Shown here: in pieces, positions 36,319 to 38,014 of the stretch
Position numbering within the stretch: position 1 is the first letter of the stretch
How the letters are laid out: the number at the start of each line of letters is the position of its first letter
Origin: Terriglobia bacterium
GTDB taxonomy: Bacteria > Acidobacteriota > Terriglobia > Bryobacterales > Bryobacteraceae
Length of the DNA: 38,014 bases
Assembly: GCA_021325175.1 (NCBI GenBank)
Contig: JAJPHS010000011.1
Span: forward strand, 1-38,014
Direction: 5' to 3'
Notes under the pieces: generated by a model
What the model was told of the DNA's origin: nothing
Database searches by the model: none
What the model saw: only the letters and a program-made list of their open reading frames with translations
Position numbers and translations under genes: made by a program

Positions 36319-36322
<4 letters not shown>
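35087..36322 (-). CDS. hutI: Imidazolonepropionase
   Basis: 411 residues from GTG 36322, chosen because it overlaps the hutU stop (GTGA); the upstream 267 open bases read as arginine-rich shadow. HutI opens the ring of imidazolonepropionate to N-formimino-glutamate, the third step of histidine degradation in the cytoplasm. The metal-dependent amidohydrolase motif is [18 protein letters not shown] near residues 70-87. Other family features are [44 protein letters not shown] and [15 protein letters not shown]. It is coupled to hutU upstream and to yggS downstream; hutH is not in the window. Confidence 0.96.
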
Positions 36323-37980
<1,658 letters not shown>

Positions 37981-38014
37981 TTTTGGAATCCTTCCTCCTA
38001 CGATAACGCGCGCC

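Overview
This window looks like chromosomal DNA of an Acidobacteriota member, most likely near Bryobacterales / 'Candidatus Solibacter'. The reasons are two Oar-like TonB-dependent receptors of about 1,050-1,100 residues with an N-terminal carboxypeptidase-regulatory-like domain, a Tat-exported Gfo/Idh oxidoreductase next to a sugar isomerase, hopanoid-modification genes, many envelope glycosyltransferases, and GC-rich coding DNA with frequent GTG/TTG starts. The placement is inferred from gene content; no rRNA lies in the window. I see no tRNA, CRISPR array, insertion sequence or prophage gene.

Layout. 1-1.4 kb: the 3' end of citrate synthase, then serS. 1.5-8.2 kb: a Tat-exported sugar isomerase/oxidoreductase pair (minus strand), divergent from a LysR regulator followed by the first Oar-like receptor. 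8.3-13.9 kb: housekeeping genes (hrcA, a DUF72 gene, a quinone-oxidoreductase-like gene, an rluD-type pseudouridine synthase, an amino-acid permease). 13.9-14.5 kb: the only long gene-poor stretch; it holds a small secreted-protein gene that appears broken by two frameshifts. 14.5-18.6 kb: an apparent operon of an exported LolA-like protein, hpnJ, two four-helix SMR/EamA-type proteins and an hpnI-like glycosyltransferase, consistent with making and perhaps moving a sugar-modified hopanoid. 18.6-23.2 kb (minus): a proline-rich exported protein ending in a sortase-type signal (MPATA, hydrophobic helix, RRK), directly followed by a sortase and then the second Oar-like receptor. 23.3-27.2 kb: a DUF4142 protein and three translationally coupled CgeB-like glycosyltransferases. 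27.2-34.4 kb: a GT39-like membrane protein, a ferredoxin reductase/ferredoxin pair, recA, a large PTPS-related membrane protein and a GT4 glycosyltransferase. 34.4-38 kb: yggS, hutI and hutU, a coupled histidine-degradation group on the minus strand whose 5' end lies beyond the window.

The two most interesting units are the sortase-substrate-receptor group, which is unusual in a cell expected to have an outer membrane, and the hpnJ-SMR-SMR-hpnI group, where the paired small membrane proteins resemble in size and pairing the ArnE/ArnF lipid-sugar flippase. Many adjacent genes overlap in the pattern (A/G/T)TGA, where the start of one gene shares bases with the stop of the previous one; this was used to decide several starts.
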